Shown: positions 5,999 through 6,922 of the stretch, piece by piece
Numbering within the stretch: the stretch's first letter is position 1
How the letters are laid out: each line of letters starts with the position of its first letter
Source: UBA1402 sp964575345
Lineage (GTDB): Bacteria > Bacteroidota > Bacteroidia > Bacteroidales > UBA1402
DNA length: 6,922 bases
Assembly (NCBI GenBank): GCA_964575345.1
Contig: CAZNQD010000080.1
Coordinates: forward strand, 1 to 6,922
Direction of reading: 5' to 3'
Made by a program: the position numbers and the translations under genes
Notes under the pieces: model-generated
Databases searched by the model: none
Told to the model about the DNA's origin: nothing
Seen by the model: the letters and a program-made list of their open reading frames with translations, nothing else

Positions 5999-6922
5999 TT
6001 AGCGTACAAATTTGTTGATGGCGTCAATATAAGCTTCGATAGAGGCGGTAACTATGTCGGTGTTGCCCGAAAATCCGTAATACACAGAGCCCTGGTGTTC
6101 TACCTGCATATGCACCTTGCCGGTGTCGTCGCTGCCTTTGGCTATGGCCTGAATCAGGAATTCCTGCAGGGTCATTTCCCGGTTTATTATGCGCTTGAGC
6201 GCTTTGATTCCGGCGTCTACAGGCCCGTTGCCCGAAGCAGAGGCTTCGAATTTTTCACCGGCAATATCCAGGGTAATACTGGCCACCGATTTTACACCCT
6301 TGCCCGAAACCACCTGGAGATGATCGAGTTTGATGCGTTTTTTCTCGGTTCTCTCCTCGCCTGTCAGCAACAAAATGTCTTCGTCGTTGATGTCTTTTTT
6401 TCGGTCGGCTAATTTAAGAAATTCCTGGTAAACTTCCGACAAACGTTCGCCCTCAATCTCTACACCCAGGATATGCAAGCGGTGTTTCAGCGCTGCACGT
6501 CCGCTGCGGGCGGTCAATAAGATGGAGTTTTCGTCTATGCCCACGTCTTTGGGATCCATGATTTCGTAATTCTCGCGGTTTTTCAGTACGCCGTCCTGAT
6601 GTATACCCGAGGAATGAGCAAAGGCATTGCGGCCTACCACGGCTTTGTTGGGCTGCACAGGCATATTCATCAGGCTCGATACCAGGCGGCTGCTGTGCAT
6701 AATGTGCTGGGTGTTGATGTCGGTATGCACGCCCAGGTCTTTGTGACAGCGCAGTATCATGGCTACTTCTTCGAGCGAAGTATTGCCGGCCCGTTCGCCG
6801 ATGCCGTTGAGGGTGACTTCTGCCTGGCGGGCACCGTTGAGTATGCCCGACATGGTGTTGGCAGTAGCCATGCCCAGATCGTTGTGGCAATGCGTAGAAA
6901 TAACTGCCTTGTGGATGTTGGG
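5999..6922 (-). CDS. leuA: 2-isopropylmalate synthase, C-terminal part (runs off right edge)
   Basis: First committed enzyme of leucine synthesis: 2-oxoisovalerate + acetyl-CoA to 2-isopropylmalate (EC 2.3.3.13). Only the last 307 codons are in the window. The frame is open to base 6922 with no start, so the gene continues beyond the edge; about 190 residues including the TTLRDGEQ motif should be missing, given the roughly 500-residue length of bacterial LeuA. In the visible part, numbered from the edge, HCHNDLGMA (11-19) gives two metal histidines, NGIGERAGN (39-47) gives the Asn ligand, and HSSGIHQDG (103-111) carries the catalytic His. The C-terminal leucine-binding dimerisation domain covers about 200-307, ending in the usual G-N-T-D-I...AYIDAIN pattern. 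HCHNDLG and HQDG are typical of genuine LeuA and differ from the HAHND and HADG of the paralogue downstream. It is the first visible gene of the operon. Leucine feedback inhibition is expected from the intact regulatory domain. Confidence 0.96.
   Translation of the reverse strand, partial: PNIHKAVISTHCHNDLGMATANTMSGILNGARQAEVTLNGIGERAGNTSLEEVAMILRCHKDLGVHTDINTQHIMHSSRLVSSLMNMPVQPNKAVVGRNAFAHSSGIHQDGVLKNRENYEIMDPKDVGIDENSILLTARSGRAALKHRLHILGVEIEGERLSEVYQEFLKLADRKKDINDEDILLLTGEERTEKKRIKLDHLQVVSGKGVKSVASITLDIAGEKFEASASGNGPVDAGIKALKRIINREMTLQEFLIQAIAKGSDDTGKVHMQVEHQGSVYYGFSGNTDIVTASIEAYIDAINKFVR

Noticed and set aside
5986..6027. An upstream in-frame ATG for leuC at 6027
   Set aside because: It would add 14 residues that do not look like any LeuC N-terminus and would overlap leuA by 29 nt. 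The start at 5985 gives the standard 464-residue protein.
1..6922. Search for mobile elements, CRISPR repeats, RNA genes, defence genes or an undescribed system
   Set aside because: Apart from the terminator hairpin I found no notable repeats, and no tRNA-like or riboswitch-like structure. The longest non-coding stretch is 89 bases. All remaining sequence belongs to recognised metabolic genes.

Overview
The window looks like an ordinary chromosomal segment from a member of the Bacteroidota, probably Bacteroidales or a close relative. The grounds are the gene order leuA-leuC-leuD-(second synthase)-leuB, which I know from Bacteroides-type genomes, the style of the protein sequences, and the near absence of Shine-Dalgarno sequences in front of the leu genes. 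The genus cannot be read from this sequence alone. I see no mobile element, tRNA, rRNA, CRISPR array or phage gene, and coding density is very high.

Left part (1-1302, plus strand): a complete enolase gene, eno, with a clear ribosome binding site but almost no upstream sequence in the window. An 89-base convergent gap (1303-1391) follows. It contains a strong inverted repeat with a short T run, which is very likely the eno terminator and perhaps also stops transcription arriving from the leu operon.

Right part (1392-6922, minus strand): a tightly packed branched-chain amino acid operon. In the direction of transcription it runs leuA (only the C-terminal 307 residues are inside the window), leuC, leuD, a second alpha-isopropylmalate-synthase-like gene that I assign as a citramalate synthase (cimA), and leuB. 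The spacings are 13 nt, 3 nt, a 14-nt overlap, and 24 nt, so a single transcript is expected. The promoter and any leader lie beyond the right edge.

How the genes work together: LeuA condenses 2-oxoisovalerate with acetyl-CoA, LeuCD isomerises the product, and LeuB oxidises it toward 2-oxoisocaproate, the leucine precursor. The CimA-like enzyme would make (R)-citramalate from pyruvate and acetyl-CoA. The same LeuCD and LeuB enzymes can carry this to 2-oxobutyrate, the isoleucine precursor, without threonine deaminase. The operon therefore probably feeds both leucine and isoleucine synthesis. This is the most interesting point in the window, but it is a known type of pathway and not an undescribed system.
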